Shown: one piece after another, positions 1-9,198 of the stretch
Layout: each line of letters begins with the position of its first letter
Position numbering within the stretch: the stretch's first letter is position 1
From: Chryseobacterium senegalense
GTDB taxonomy: Bacteria; Bacteroidota; Bacteroidia; Flavobacteriales; Weeksellaceae
Direction: 5' to 3'
Assembly (NCBI GenBank): GCA_001403755.1
Contig: CYUH01000015.1
Coordinates: 164,589 to 228,588, forward strand
Length of the DNA stretch: 64,000 bases
Translations under genes and position numbers: made by a program
Notes under the pieces: model-generated
What the model was told of the DNA's origin: nothing
The model's input: only the letters and a program-made list of their open reading frames with translations
Databases searched by the model: none

Positions 1-365
1 TACACCGTGCCGCTGTCGAAAATCATTCCGTAGAACATTCCGTCAATTAAATTTCCGATAGCGCCCGCAAAAATCATCGCCATTGGGATGAGAAGGTAAT
101 TGCTGTGGATGCCTTCTTTCAGCCATTTTCTGAAAAGATAAACCATGCCGCCAATGAGGAAAACACGGAGGATCACCAAAGCATATTTACCCAGCAGGCC
201 GCCAAAATGAAAGCCGTACGCCATGCCCGGATTTTCTACAAAAGTGAGTTTGAAACCCGGAAAAACATCAACGCTTTCGCCTAAATGGAAAGTGGTTTTG
301 ATGTAAAATTTAGAAACCTGATCGATTAAAAGGATGATGAAGGTAATTAATGCTATTTTCTTCAT
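1..365 (-). CDS. lspA: Lipoprotein signal peptidase II, N-terminal part (cut by window edge)
   Basis: Inner-membrane aspartyl protease that removes the signal peptide from lipid-modified prolipoproteins. The reading frame starts MKKIALITFIILLIDQ, has hydrophobic membrane segments, the conserved segment VENPGMAYGF (family pattern VENxGAAF) and GNLID, which carries the first catalytic Asp. The second catalytic Asp lies beyond base 1 and cannot be seen. The start ATG overlaps the stop of the upstream small gene as TAATG, so the two are translationally coupled. It is the last visible gene of a minus-strand run with the DksA-like gene. Several lipoproteins in this window (lipoboxes ending in SC) would be its substrates. 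Confidence 0.95.
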   Translation of the reverse strand, partial: MKKIALITFIILLIDQVSKFYIKTTFHLGESVDVFPGFKLTFVENPGMAYGFHFGGLLGKYALVILRVFLIGGMVYLFRKWLKEGIHSNYLLIPMAMIFAGAIGNLIDGMFYGMIFDSGTV

Positions 366-562
366 TACAGATCGGTCTTTGGTTTATGTTTAAAATTGCC
401 CGGTTTGGTGTCTTTTTTCGGAGCGGATTTGGTTTCGAATTTTGGGGAAGTTTTTGCGTTTCTGGTGTGAAACTTTTCATATCGGATTCCCATATCTTTC
501 ATCACACTTTTCAGTGCGTTGAGTTCCATCTGGTTTTTGGGATGTACAATTAATGATTCCAT
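365..562 (-). CDS. Small DUF2683-like protein
   Basis: A 65-residue protein beginning MESLIVHPKNQMELNALKSV, which resembles the short DUF2683 family of Bacteroidota (pattern: LIVHP, then a helix, then a segment on residual age or length of side chains that I cannot assign to a function). The C-terminal half is very rich in Lys/Pro/Thr and probably disordered. No catalytic motif is visible. It lies 8 bases after the preceding small membrane protein and its stop TAA overlaps the lspA ATG, so it is part of the same transcript. The function is unknown; the family match is from memory of the N-terminal motif. Confidence 0.7.
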   Translation of the reverse strand: MESLIVHPKNQMELNALKSVMKDMGIRYEKFHTRNAKTSPKFETKSAPKKDTKPGNFKHKPKTDL

Positions 563-570
563 TCTTAGAT

Positions 571-810
571 TTATTTTTTTGAAAGTTCTTCCAGGCGTTT
601 TCGGTCTTTTTCCGAAAGATCCTGTATGCCGTTTTTGCCCATTTTGCTTAACAGACTGTCGATTTCAAGCTCGCGGTTTCTTCTTTCCTCATTGTATCTG
701 TCGTCGATGGTCTGGTATTTTTCTTCCTTTGAAAGGAAAGGCTTTTTCGCAGAATTTCTGAAAAAATAGATAATTACACCAACGGCCAAAATAATCAGCA
801 GGACTTCCAA
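571..810 (-). CDS. Small membrane-anchored protein, DUF6576-like tail
   Basis: A 79-residue protein with one N-terminal membrane helix (about residues 3-18, MEVLLIILAVGVIIYFF) followed by a charged cytoplasmic tail. The tail contains IDSLLSKMGKNGIQDLSEKDRKRLEELSK, split here as IDSLLSKMGKNGIQDLSEKD and RKRLEELSK, which resembles the C-terminal DUF6576 segment that in Bacteroidota is usually attached to rhomboid proteases. Here it is free-standing on a single helix. It sits 8 bases before the DUF2683-like gene and upstream of lspA in the same direction. Function unknown. Confidence 0.7.
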   Translation of the reverse strand: MEVLLIILAVGVIIYFFRNSAKKPFLSKEEKYQTIDDRYNEERRNRELEIDSLLSKMGKNGIQDLSEKDRKRLEELSKK

Positions 811-835
811 AAGACAGCAAATTTTAAATTCAAAT

Positions 836-874
836 AGGTTTATAACGCAAGATTTCGCTGTGCATTATAAACCT
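836..874 (-). other. Strong hairpin between the DksA-like gene and the small membrane gene
   Basis: A perfect 10-bp inverted repeat (aggtttataa at 836-845 and ttataaacct at 865-874) with a further gca/tgc pairing inside and an 11-base loop. It lies 28 bases past the DksA-like stop on the minus strand. No T run follows on either strand, so it is not a textbook intrinsic terminator; it may attenuate, or protect the 3' end of the DksA-like mRNA. Confidence 0.5.
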
Positions 875-901
875 AATGGGTAAACAGTTGAAGAGCGTAA
901 A

Positions 902-1282
902 TTAGCGCTGCATATTTTTTGCCTCAATACTTAAAGTTGCATGCGGAACGGCTCTCAAACGGTCTTTACCGATTAATTTACCCGTTACTCTGCAGATTCC
1001 GTAAGTTTTGTTTTCAATACGGATGAGTGCATTTTTCAAATCTCGCACAAATTTCTCCTGTCTTCCTGCCAAAATTGCATTCTGCTCCTTGCTGAGGGTT
1101 TCTGCACCCTCCTCAAATGCTTTAAAGGTAGGCGAAGTATCATCGGTCCCGTTATTCTGGTCGTTGATGAAGCTTTCTCTGATCAGCATTAAATCCTTTT
1201 CTGCTTTTTCTATTTTTTGCTGAATAAGTTCTTTAAACTCCTGAAGGTCACTATCGCTGTAACGTTGTCTTTCTTCTGCCAT
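902..1282 (-). CDS. DksA/TraR-family transcription factor lacking the zinc finger
   Basis: A 126-residue protein of the DksA/TraR family, which enters the RNA polymerase secondary channel and modulates initiation together with ppGpp. Residues 8-40 and 60-90 form the two coiled-coil helices, joined by a tip with the acidic pair DD at 47-48. The C-terminal segment YGICRVTGKLIGKDRLRAVP keeps the fold of the zinc finger, but only one Cys (C97) remains of the usual four, so zinc is probably not bound. PHATLSIEAK near the end is typical of Bacteroidota members. It follows ileS on the same strand (75-base gap) and precedes the lspA group. Confidence 0.88.
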   Translation of the reverse strand: MAEERQRYSDSDLQEFKELIQQKIEKAEKDLMLIRESFINDQNNGTDDTSPTFKAFEEGAETLSKEQNAILAGRQEKFVRDLKNALIRIENKTYGICRVTGKLIGKDRLRAVPHATLSIEAKNMQR

Positions 1283-1357
1283 GTTTTTTTTGTTTGAAAT
1301 CGTTTGTGTTTTTTGAGGGATGAGAATTTCGGATTCTTCATTAAATCTCTGTCAACA

Positions 1358-4300
1358 TCAAACTTTGTTTACCAATAATTTAAATTTCACGTCGTCAATT
1401 TCTATTTCATCAAAAATTGAAAGTGAATTTACAATTTCTATTTTATCTGACAATACTTCTTCCGAAATATATGCACGATTGTTAATAAGTTCTTTTTCGA
1501 AAGGCGAGTTGGCTTCTAATTCAATTGAAATTCTGTCTGTTAGCTCAAAATCTTTATCTTTTCTGATGTTCTGAACTCTATTGATGAATTCTCTTGCGAT
1601 TCCTTCCGCTTTCAGTTCGTCCGTTATGGTCAAATCTAATGCCACCGTCATTTTTCCTTCATTTGCCACCGTCCAACCCGGAATGTCTTTGGTGAAGATT
1701 TCAACATCTTCGGTTGAGATTTCATAGCCTTGGATTTCGATTTTTCCTTCTTTTTCCAAAGTTGAAATCTGCTCAGCAGTCATATTCTGGATTTCCGCTC
1801 CCACGGTTTTCATATCTTTTCCAAGTCGCGAACCTAAGGTTTTGAAATTGGGTTTGATTTGTTTTACAATCAAGTGCGAAGCTTCATCAGAATTGATGAG
1901 AACCAATTCTTTTACATTTACTTCCTGTTTGATGAGTTCCGAAACTGCGACAATCTGAGCTTCCGTTTTCGAATCCAAAACAGGAATCATCACTTTTTGC
2001 AAAGGTTGACGGACTTTGATATTTTCTTTCTTTCTTAAAGAGAAAACCATGGAAGTAATTTGTTGCGCCAGATGCGTTTTTTCTACCAAATCCTGATCAA
2101 TCAAACTTTCGTTAGCTATAGGAAAATCGGTTAAATGTACGGATTCTGCAGCATCTTTACCGGTAATTTTGTTCAAATCCTGGAAGAGTTGATCCATGAA
2201 AAACGGAGCAATCGGTGCCGAAATTTTAGCAATCGTTTCCAGACAAGTGTACAAGGTTTGGTATGCCGAAATTTTGTCTTCGGTATAATCTCCTTTCCAG
2301 AAACGTCTTCTACAAAGTCTTACATACCAATTACTTAAGTTGTCATTTACGAAATTGTTGATCGCTCTTGCAACTTTCGTTGGTTCGTAATCATTGTAAA
2401 ATTCGGTAACTTCTTTTACCAAAAGATTGAGTTCAGAAAGAATCCATCGGTCGATTTCCGGACGGTTTTCAATATCTTTTTCGGAATAATTAAATCCGTC
2501 AACATTCGCATAAAGCGCGAAGAACGAGTACGTATTGTACAAGGTACCGAAGAATTTTCTGCGGACTTCGTCAATTCCTTCTACATCAAATTTCAGATTT
2601 TCCCAAGGATTTGCATTTGAAATCATATACCAACGCGTTGCATCGGGACCATATTTTTTTAGCGTTTCGAACGGATCTACCGCGTTTCCAAGACGTTTAG
2701 ACATTTTCTGTCCGTTTTTGTCCAAAACCAATCCATTCGACATCACATTTTTATAAGCAACTGAATCGAAAACAGAAGTTCCAATCGCGTGAAGCGTGTA
2801 GAACCAACCTCTGGTTTGGTCAACTCCTTCCGCAATAAAATCGGCAGGAAATGCTTTTTTGTTGTCGATAAGTTCTTTATTCTCAAATGGATAATGCAAT
2901 TGCGCATAAGGCATCGAACCGGAGTCGAACCAAACATCTATCAAGTCAGATTCGCGTTTCATCGGTTTTCCGGAATCTGAAACCAAGATAATTTCATCCA
3001 CAATGTTTTTATGCAAATCGATCTTCGCATAGTTTTCCTCCGACATGTTACCGGTTTCAAAACCTTCAAAAGGATTCTTTTCCATGAAACCTGCCGCGAT
3101 TGATTTTTGGATTTCGTTCATCAGTTCTTCCACCGAACCGATGATGATTTCTTCTTTCAAATCTTCGCTACGCCAAATTGGCAATGGGATTCCCCAATAT
3201 CTGGATCGCGAAAGATTCCAATCATTTACATTTTCAAGCCAGTTTGCGAAACGCCCTTCACCGGTAGATTTAGGTTTCCAGTTGATCGTTTCGTTGAGTT
3301 CTACCAAACGGTTTTTTACCGCAGTCATTTTCACAAACCAAGAATCCAAAGGATAATACAAAACAGGTTTATCGGTTCTCCAGCAATGCGGGTAGCTGTG
3401 AACATATTTTTCAACCTTAAAGGCTTTATTTTCAGTCTTTAAAAGAATCGCGAGTTCAACATCCCAAGATTTTTCCGGAGCGGTTCCGGCGTCGTAATAT
3501 TCGTTTTTAATGTATTTTCCGCTGAATAATTCCGGTACGTTTTCGCCTTTTACAAATCGACCTTGAAGGTCCACTAATGGTACTAAATTGTCGTTTTCGT
3601 CCTTGATCAACATTGGCGAAATTCCGTTTTCCTGCGCCACACGGTTGTCATCAGCACCGAAAGTCGGCGCGATGTGTACGATTCCGGTTCCGTCTTCAGT
3701 CGTAACGAAATCTCCGATTATTACTTTGAAAGCATTTTGAGGATTTTCAGCAGGTAAAAACCACGGAATAAGCTGCTCATAATCTGTTCCGGCAAGATCT
3801 TCACCTGTGAATTCCGCTACGATTTGATAAGGAATAAGTTTAGATTCTGCTGTGTAATTTTGGAAATCTTCATCGGTTCCCACTGCGTATTTTTTTCCAA
3901 AATTTTTCTGTAAGAGAACATTGGCAAGAATAATATTAATTGGCTCGAAAGTATATTGATTAAAGGTTTTCACCAAAACATATTCAATATCCCGTCCAAC
4001 AGCTAAAGCGGTGTTGGAAGGTAAAGTCCAAGGAGTTGTCGTCCATGCTAAAATATGAATTGGCAACTGATTTTCTTTGTCAAATTCGGCCCAATGATTA
4101 ACACCACCGCAGGTTTCATTATCTAAATTAATGGTTTTGCTTGCGCCGTTCAGCCTTTCGTTTAAAGCATCTGATAGTTTTTTAACTTTAAACTGCGCTA
4201 CAACGGTCGTGTCGCTTACATCACGATAGGTTCCTGGTTGGTTGAGTTCGTGGGAGCTCAAACCTGTTCCTGCAGCAGGAGAGTACGGCTGTATGGTGTA

Positions 4301-4828
4301 ACCTTTGTAGAGTAATTTTTTGTCGTAAAGTTGCTTCAGAAGCCACCAAACGGTTTCCATATATTTAGGTTCATAGGTAATATATGGATCTTCGAGATCT
4401 ACCCAATAACCAATTTTTTCAGTCAAATCGTTCCAAACATCGGTGTAGCGCATCACCGCGTTTCTACAAGCCTGGTTGTAATCTTCCACCGAAATTTTCT
4501 TCCCGATGTCTTCTTTGGTAATTCCCAATTCTTTCTCAACGCCCAGTTCTATTGGCAAACCGTGAGTATCCCAACCAGCTTTTCGAAAAACTTGTTTTCC
4601 GTTTTGGGTTTGGTATCGGCAGAAAATATCTTTCAGTGCTCTTGCCATCACGTGGTGAATTCCCGGCATTCCGTTTGCGGAAGGCGGACCTTCGTAGAAC
4701 ACATATTCCGGTTTTCCGGCGCGGGTTTCTACTGATTTCTTAAAGGTTTCGTGCGTATTCCAAAATTTTGAAACTTCATCAGCAATCGCCGTGAGGTCTA
4801 GATTTTTATATTCGGTAAACTTATTCAT
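1358..4828 (-). CDS. ileS: Isoleucyl-tRNA synthetase, eukaryote-like type
   Basis: Class I aminoacyl-tRNA synthetase that charges tRNA-Ile and hydrolyses mischarged Val-tRNA. The HIGH box has the form NGMPGIHH at residues 52-59, the KMSKRLGN loop is near residue 708, and a CP1 editing domain occupies roughly residues 190-440 with the threonine-rich TTTPWTLPSN segment. At 1156 residues it is much longer than the roughly 930-940-residue bacterial type 1 enzyme and lacks a C-terminal Cys4 zinc ribbon; this is the long eukaryote-like (IleS2) form typical of Bacteroidota. Starts MNKFTEYKNLDL. It leads the minus-strand run towards lspA. Confidence 0.97.
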   Translation of the reverse strand: MNKFTEYKNLDLTAIADEVSKFWNTHETFKKSVETRAGKPEYVFYEGPPSANGMPGIHHVMARALKDIFCRYQTQNGKQVFRKAGWDTHGLPIELGVEKELGITKEDIGKKISVEDYNQACRNAVMRYTDVWNDLTEKIGYWVDLEDPYITYEPKYMETVWWLLKQLYDKKLLYKGYTIQPYSPAAGTGLSSHELNQPGTYRDVSDTTVVAQFKVKKLSDALNERLNGASKTINLDNETCGGVNHWAEFDKENQLPIHILAWTTTPWTLPSNTALAVGRDIEYVLVKTFNQYTFEPINIILANVLLQKNFGKKYAVGTDEDFQNYTAESKLIPYQIVAEFTGEDLAGTDYEQLIPWFLPAENPQNAFKVIIGDFVTTEDGTGIVHIAPTFGADDNRVAQENGISPMLIKDENDNLVPLVDLQGRFVKGENVPELFSGKYIKNEYYDAGTAPEKSWDVELAILLKTENKAFKVEKYVHSYPHCWRTDKPVLYYPLDSWFVKMTAVKNRLVELNETINWKPKSTGEGRFANWLENVNDWNLSRSRYWGIPLPIWRSEDLKEEIIIGSVEELMNEIQKSIAAGFMEKNPFEGFETGNMSEENYAKIDLHKNIVDEIILVSDSGKPMKRESDLIDVWFDSGSMPYAQLHYPFENKELIDNKKAFPADFIAEGVDQTRGWFYTLHAIGTSVFDSVAYKNVMSNGLVLDKNGQKMSKRLGNAVDPFETLKKYGPDATRWYMISNANPWENLKFDVEGIDEVRRKFFGTLYNTYSFFALYANVDGFNYSEKDIENRPEIDRWILSELNLLVKEVTEFYNDYEPTKVARAINNFVNDNLSNWYVRLCRRRFWKGDYTEDKISAYQTLYTCLETIAKISAPIAPFFMDQLFQDLNKITGKDAAESVHLTDFPIANESLIDQDLVEKTHLAQQITSMVFSLRKKENIKVRQPLQKVMIPVLDSKTEAQIVAVSELIKQEVNVKELVLINSDEASHLIVKQIKPNFKTLGSRLGKDMKTVGAEIQNMTAEQISTLEKEGKIEIQGYEISTEDVEIFTKDIPGWTVANEGKMTVALDLTITDELKAEGIAREFINRVQNIRKDKDFELTDRISIELEANSPFEKELINNRAYISEEVLSDKIEIVNSLSIFDEIEIDDVKFKLLVNKV

Positions 4829-4897
4829 TTTCAGTCAGTTCTATAAGAATGATCTTGGTTTCATTAAGTTTGCGAATATAGCAAATTTTAGTTAATT

Positions 4898-6373
4898 TTA
4901 AGCGTATTTATTTCCTAAATATCGGGGCGTGGGTATGGAAATTAGTACTTTGGTTCCAGTTGGGATATCGTTTTCATATAAATCAATATATTGAAGTTTA
5001 TATCCTTTGTTGTTAAAATAATTTTTGAGCATTTCTGCTGCTATTTCTGTGCCTAGCGATTTGGTTTTGTTTTTAATGATCGATTTTCTTTTTCCGGCCT
5101 CCTTTCTTCCTATTCCGTTATCGGAAATAGAGATTTCAACAGCTTGATCTTTTACCGATACATTAACCGAAATTTTTTTGTCATCCACAGTCGCCACGCC
5201 GTGTATAATAGCATTTTCGATGAAAGGCTGCAGAACCATTGGTGGCAATTTTACAATGTCTACATCGATTTCGGGCGCGATGTTGATGGAAAACTGAATG
5301 TGATTGTGAAATCGCAAGTTTTCGATATCCACATAGAGCTGTAATGTTTGAAGCTCCTGGGAAAGTGTAAACTCCTTTTCTTTAGATGCTAAAAGAATGG
5401 TTCTGATAATTTTTGAAAATTTGGTCAGATAATCCACCGCGTTTTGCGTGTCGCTTTCCAGGATATAGTATTTTATTGAATTTAAAGCATTGAAAATAAA
5501 ATGAGGATTCATCTGGCTTTGAAGTACAGAGAGTTTCAAGTCTGAAATTTCCTGCAGATACTTTATTTTCTCATTTTCGATGATGAGTCTTTTTTCGTTA
5601 TCTCGGTTTATTTCATCTTTTAGCATTTCATTTTTTTGTAATTGTGCAATGAAATTCTGCTGAAAAGCTACTTTGTCCTGGTAATTCATCCTTTGTTTGT
5701 GTCCCAATGCGAAAGAGAAAGCCATATTTTCGATTAAAAGTCCAAGGAAAAATATAAAATCGCCCATTTTTCTGCTTATGTCAATCCCCGGAATCTGCCT
5801 CACCGCTTTGTCTCCTATTACGGAACAAGCAAATAAAATGAGACCGCCAAAAACGATATAATATTTCAAATCGTTATCGACCTTCGAAAGGATGTAAAAA
5901 GAAATCACCGTTTGGATGGTCACTAAATAAATGAAAACCATTTTAAAGTAATTGAAAAACCCATCATAACCTAGGAAATAATGTAGGAAAAGACTAAGAA
6001 ACGCTATGAAAATTATCACAAAAACCGGCAGAACAATGATGCGGTACCATTTTATACTAATCTTCTTGATGTTAAGAAATTCTGTAAAAAAGAAAAAATA
6101 AAAACAATTGAAAATAATGGTAAAGAAATCTTTAGTAAATTGGTCGAGGTTCAGTACTTCCGAAATCGATTTTGCGAAACCGCTTTCTGCCATAGGCAAA
6201 TACGCAACAAAGGAAAAAAAAGTATAAGCGCTGTATAAAAGGTAGGCGCGATCCCTGTTCTGAAAAAACATGACGAGATGAAATACAGAAAGCAGCAATA
6301 TCCCACCTAATACCACATACAATATACTGTTGTAGGCGTCGCGCTCTACAATGGAAGTTAGGGAATCATACAT
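4898..6373 (-). CDS. LytS-type sensor histidine kinase with 7TM-DISM membrane domain
   Basis: Residues about 15-225 form a seven-helix 7TMR-DISM membrane domain, then a coiled linker, then a His_kinase domain with the phosphoacceptor box QSQMNPHFIFNALNSIKYY, the N box QPFIENAIIHGV and the G box SDNGIGRKEAG. Most relatives carry an extracellular DISM sensor domain first; this one has only a few residues before helix 1, so any signal must be sensed in the membrane. The frame can be extended to a TTG at 6394, but a TATTTTTG promoter box covers 6399-6392, so the ATG at 6373 (MYDSLTSIVERD) is preferred. No response regulator gene lies beside it, so its partner is unknown. Confidence 0.88.
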   Translation of the reverse strand: MYDSLTSIVERDAYNSILYVVLGGILLLSVFHLVMFFQNRDRAYLLYSAYTFFSFVAYLPMAESGFAKSISEVLNLDQFTKDFFTIIFNCFYFFFFTEFLNIKKISIKWYRIIVLPVFVIIFIAFLSLFLHYFLGYDGFFNYFKMVFIYLVTIQTVISFYILSKVDNDLKYYIVFGGLILFACSVIGDKAVRQIPGIDISRKMGDFIFFLGLLIENMAFSFALGHKQRMNYQDKVAFQQNFIAQLQKNEMLKDEINRDNEKRLIIENEKIKYLQEISDLKLSVLQSQMNPHFIFNALNSIKYYILESDTQNAVDYLTKFSKIIRTILLASKEKEFTLSQELQTLQLYVDIENLRFHNHIQFSINIAPEIDVDIVKLPPMVLQPFIENAIIHGVATVDDKKISVNVSVKDQAVEISISDNGIGRKEAGKRKSIIKNKTKSLGTEIAAEMLKNYFNNKGYKLQYIDLYENDIPTGTKVLISIPTPRYLGNKYA

Positions 6374-6391
6374 GGAGCGGATGATTTTTTT

Positions 6392-6399
6392 CAAAAATA
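6392..6399 (-). promoter_or_regulatory. Promoter -7 box for the sensor kinase
   Basis: TATTTTTG on the minus strand matches the Bacteroidota TAnnTTTG consensus and ends 18 bases before the ATG at 6373. No clear -33 TTG is seen. It overlaps the alternative TTG start at 6394, which is why that start is rejected. Confidence 0.55.
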
Positions 6400-6559
6400 G
6401 GTATTTAAATCATAATGAGGATAATAAGTATAGGTTTTTATACATACAAGTACTTATTTATAGTTGCAAATTGTTGTATAGTGATTAATATTAAAGAAAA
6501 GCATTTTGAATTTGCGGGCTAAAAAATGAGCGTTAAAATTTTCATTAAAAAAAAACTTC

Positions 6560-6567
6560 TACTTTTG
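6560..6567 (+). promoter_or_regulatory. Promoter -7 box for topA
   Basis: TACTTTTG matches TAnnTTTG and ends 14 bases before the topA ATG at 6582. No good -33 TTG is visible. Confidence 0.55.
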
Positions 6568-6581
6568 CAAAAATTTTCTTG

Positions 6582-9140
6582 ATGTCAAAAAATCTAGTCA
6601 TTGTAGAGTCTCCTGCAAAAGCGAAAACCATTCAAAAGTATTTAGGGAAAGATTTTGAAGTGAAATCCAGTTTCGGACATATTCGAGATTTGCCTAAAAA
6701 AGGAATGGGAATCAACTTAGCTACTTTCACCCCGGAATACGAAGTTTCTGCTGATAAAAAGAAATTGGTCGCCGAACTGAAAGCAGCGGTAAAAAAAACC
6801 GACATGGTTTGGCTAGCTTCCGATGAGGATCGCGAAGGTGAGGCAATTGCGTGGCATCTTGCTCAAGAATTAAAATTAAAAGAGGAGAATACGAAAAGAA
6901 TCGTTTTTCATGAAATTACCAAAAATGCTATTTTAAAAGCAGTTGAAAATCCACGCAAAATTGACCAAAATTTAGTGGATGCGCAACAAGCAAGAAGAAT
7001 TCTGGATCGGGTGGTCGGGTTCGAAATGTCGCCTGTTCTCTGGAAAAAAGTTAAGCCCGGACTTTCTGCCGGTCGCGTTCAATCCGTCGCGGTGCGTTTG
7101 GTGGTAGAACGAGAACTGGAAATTAGAGCGTTTGAGCCCAAATCCAGTTTTAAGGTAGAGGGTGTTTTCTTAAATGAAAATCAGCAGGAAATTGCCGCCA
7201 AACTTAAAAAGGATTTCGCCAAGGAAACCGAAGCTGAAGAGTTTCTGAAGCAGTCACAAAATACCGAATTCAAAGTCCTTAATGTAGAAACCAAGCCCGG
7301 AACCCGTTCGGCATCGGCACCATTCACAACTTCAACACTGCAGCAGGAAGCGAGCAACCGCCTTGGTTATGGTGTTACGACAACGATGCGTGTTGCGCAG
7401 AGGCTGTATGAAGAAGGTTATATTACTTATATGAGAACCGATTCCGTAAATCTTTCTCAGGAAGCCATTAACGGCGCAAAATCCCAGATTGTTTCAGAAT
7501 TCGGTGAGCAATATTCAAATCCAAGAAATTTTACCACCAAATCGGCCTCCGCACAGGAAGCGCACGAAGCGATACGCCCAACCGATTTTTCTCTAAAACG
7601 AATTGGTGATGAGCAGCTTAACAAATTATACCAATTAATTTATAAAAGGACTTTGGCCAGCCAAATGGCGAATGCGAAAATTGAAAAAACCGTCATTGAA
7701 ATCGGAAATCCGAAATTTCCCCAACATTTCGAAGCGCAAGGCGAAGTTATAGTTTTCGATGGTTTTCTTAAAGTTTACGGAATTACCAAAACTGAAGATG
7801 ACGACGAAGAAAACAACGAAAAGCTTTTGCCAAAAGTTTCGGTAGGCGAAATTCTGGATTATAAAAAAATTGAAGCCACCGAAAAATTCACAAAACCGGC
7901 AGCAAGATTCACCGAGGCTGGTTTGGTGAAAAAGCTGGAAGAACTCGGTATCGGAAGACCATCTACTTATGCGCCAACTATTCAGACGATCCAGAATCGC
8001 GAATACGTTGATAAAAGAGAGATCCTTCCGCAGGAAAGAGAAATTATGAAGATGTCTCTCACGAAAACCGAACTCAAAAAAGAGATTCATACCGAAAAAT
8101 TCGGCGGCGATAAAAATAAATTTGTTCCTACGGATATCGGCGAAGTGGTAAATGAATTTTTAACGCAAAATTTTGCAGAAATTTTAGACTATGGTTTTAC
8201 CGCTAAAGTAGAACAGGATTTTGATGATATCGCGAACGGATCTGAGAAATGGAAAGAAGTTTTACAGAGTTTCTACCAAGATTTTCACCCGAAAATTGAA
8301 GATGTTGAAGAACATGCGGAAAGAGCAAACGGAGAAAGAATTTTAGGAGTAGATCCGAAAACCGGCAAAAACGTAATCACCAGAATTGGAAGGTTCGGTC
8401 CGATGGTACAAATTGGCGAACAAGACGATGAAGAAAAACCAATTTTCGCGAGTTTAATGGCCTCGCAAAACATCGCCACAATTACTCTGGAAGAAGCATT
8501 GGAATTGTTCAAGGTTCCGTTTGATTTAAAGGAGTATGATGGGCTCCCGGTTTCTGTGGGAGTTGGTAGATTCGGGCCGTATGTGAAATGGGGAGATACA
8601 TTCATCAGCATTCCGCGAGGTGAAGAACCACTTTCGATTACTCAGGAAAGAGCAGAAGAAATCATTAACGAGAAAAAAATCGCAGATGCGCCAATCGCTA
8701 CTTACAAAGGCGAGCCGGTAACCAAAGGAACCGGAAGATTTGGGCCGTTTATTAAATATCAATCTCTTTTCATCAATGTTCCGAAGCGTTATGATTTCGA
8801 TAATCTTTCTCAGAATGACATCAACGAACTGATCGATGCGAAGCTAGAAAAAGAAGCTAATCGCTACATTCAGCAGTGGGAAAATGAAAAAATTTCTATT
8901 GAAAACGGAAGATGGGGACCTTTCATCAAATTCGGGAAATCGATGTTTAAAATTCCGAAAAACAAAAAAGATGAAAAATATACCGCTGAAGAATTGGCAG
9001 AAGTTTCTTTGGATGAGGTAAAAAAATGGATTACAGCCCAAGATAAAAATGCTTTCAAAGAAAAGCCCAAAAAAGCAGCTCCCAAAAAAGCAACTCCAAA
9101 GAAAGCTGCAGCCAAAAAAACGGTCGTAAAGAAAAAATAA
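6582..9140 (+). CDS. topA: DNA topoisomerase I (type IA)
   Basis: Relaxes negatively supercoiled DNA through a covalent tyrosine link. It opens with the TOPRIM domain (MSKNLVIVESPAKAKTIQKY), contains the acidic DEDREGEAIAWH motif, and carries the catalytic Tyr283 in YITYMRTDS. The C-terminal third has no Cys4 zinc ribbons; instead it has repeated GRFGP/GRWGP modules (about residues 595-805), and it ends in a Lys/Ala/Pro-rich basic tail that probably binds DNA. A TTG three bases earlier in frame (6579) is possible, but ATG at 6582 gives the normal N terminus. Single-gene unit with its own promoter box and terminator, divergent from the kinase. Confidence 0.97.
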   Translation: MSKNLVIVESPAKAKTIQKYLGKDFEVKSSFGHIRDLPKKGMGINLATFTPEYEVSADKKKLVAELKAAVKKTDMVWLASDEDREGEAIAWHLAQELKLKEENTKRIVFHEITKNAILKAVENPRKIDQNLVDAQQARRILDRVVGFEMSPVLWKKVKPGLSAGRVQSVAVRLVVERELEIRAFEPKSSFKVEGVFLNENQQEIAAKLKKDFAKETEAEEFLKQSQNTEFKVLNVETKPGTRSASAPFTTSTLQQEASNRLGYGVTTTMRVAQRLYEEGYITYMRTDSVNLSQEAINGAKSQIVSEFGEQYSNPRNFTTKSASAQEAHEAIRPTDFSLKRIGDEQLNKLYQLIYKRTLASQMANAKIEKTVIEIGNPKFPQHFEAQGEVIVFDGFLKVYGITKTEDDDEENNEKLLPKVSVGEILDYKKIEATEKFTKPAARFTEAGLVKKLEELGIGRPSTYAPTIQTIQNREYVDKREILPQEREIMKMSLTKTELKKEIHTEKFGGDKNKFVPTDIGEVVNEFLTQNFAEILDYGFTAKVEQDFDDIANGSEKWKEVLQSFYQDFHPKIEDVEEHAERANGERILGVDPKTGKNVITRIGRFGPMVQIGEQDDEEKPIFASLMASQNIATITLEEALELFKVPFDLKEYDGLPVSVGVGRFGPYVKWGDTFISIPRGEEPLSITQERAEEIINEKKIADAPIATYKGEPVTKGTGRFGPFIKYQSLFINVPKRYDFDNLSQNDINELIDAKLEKEANRYIQQWENEKISIENGRWGPFIKFGKSMFKIPKNKKDEKYTAEELAEVSLDEVKKWITAQDKNAFKEKPKKAAPKKATPKKAAAKKTVVKKK

Positions 9141-9168
9141 TCAGCGTTTTATAGCAAATATCTTAAAC

Positions 9169-9198
9169 TTGTCATTTTATTAATGACAATTTTTTTTT
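9169..9198 (+). terminator. Intrinsic terminator of topA
   Basis: Stem ttgtcatt (9169-9176) with aatgacaa (9182-9189), 5-base loop, followed by a run of nine T. Confidence 0.75.

Noticed and set aside
6579..6581. TTG as start of topA
   Set aside because: The ATG directly after it gives the family N terminus.
7635..8090. 151-codon minus-strand frame in topA
   Set aside because: Phe-rich shadow of a well supported gene; no start signal or family resemblance.
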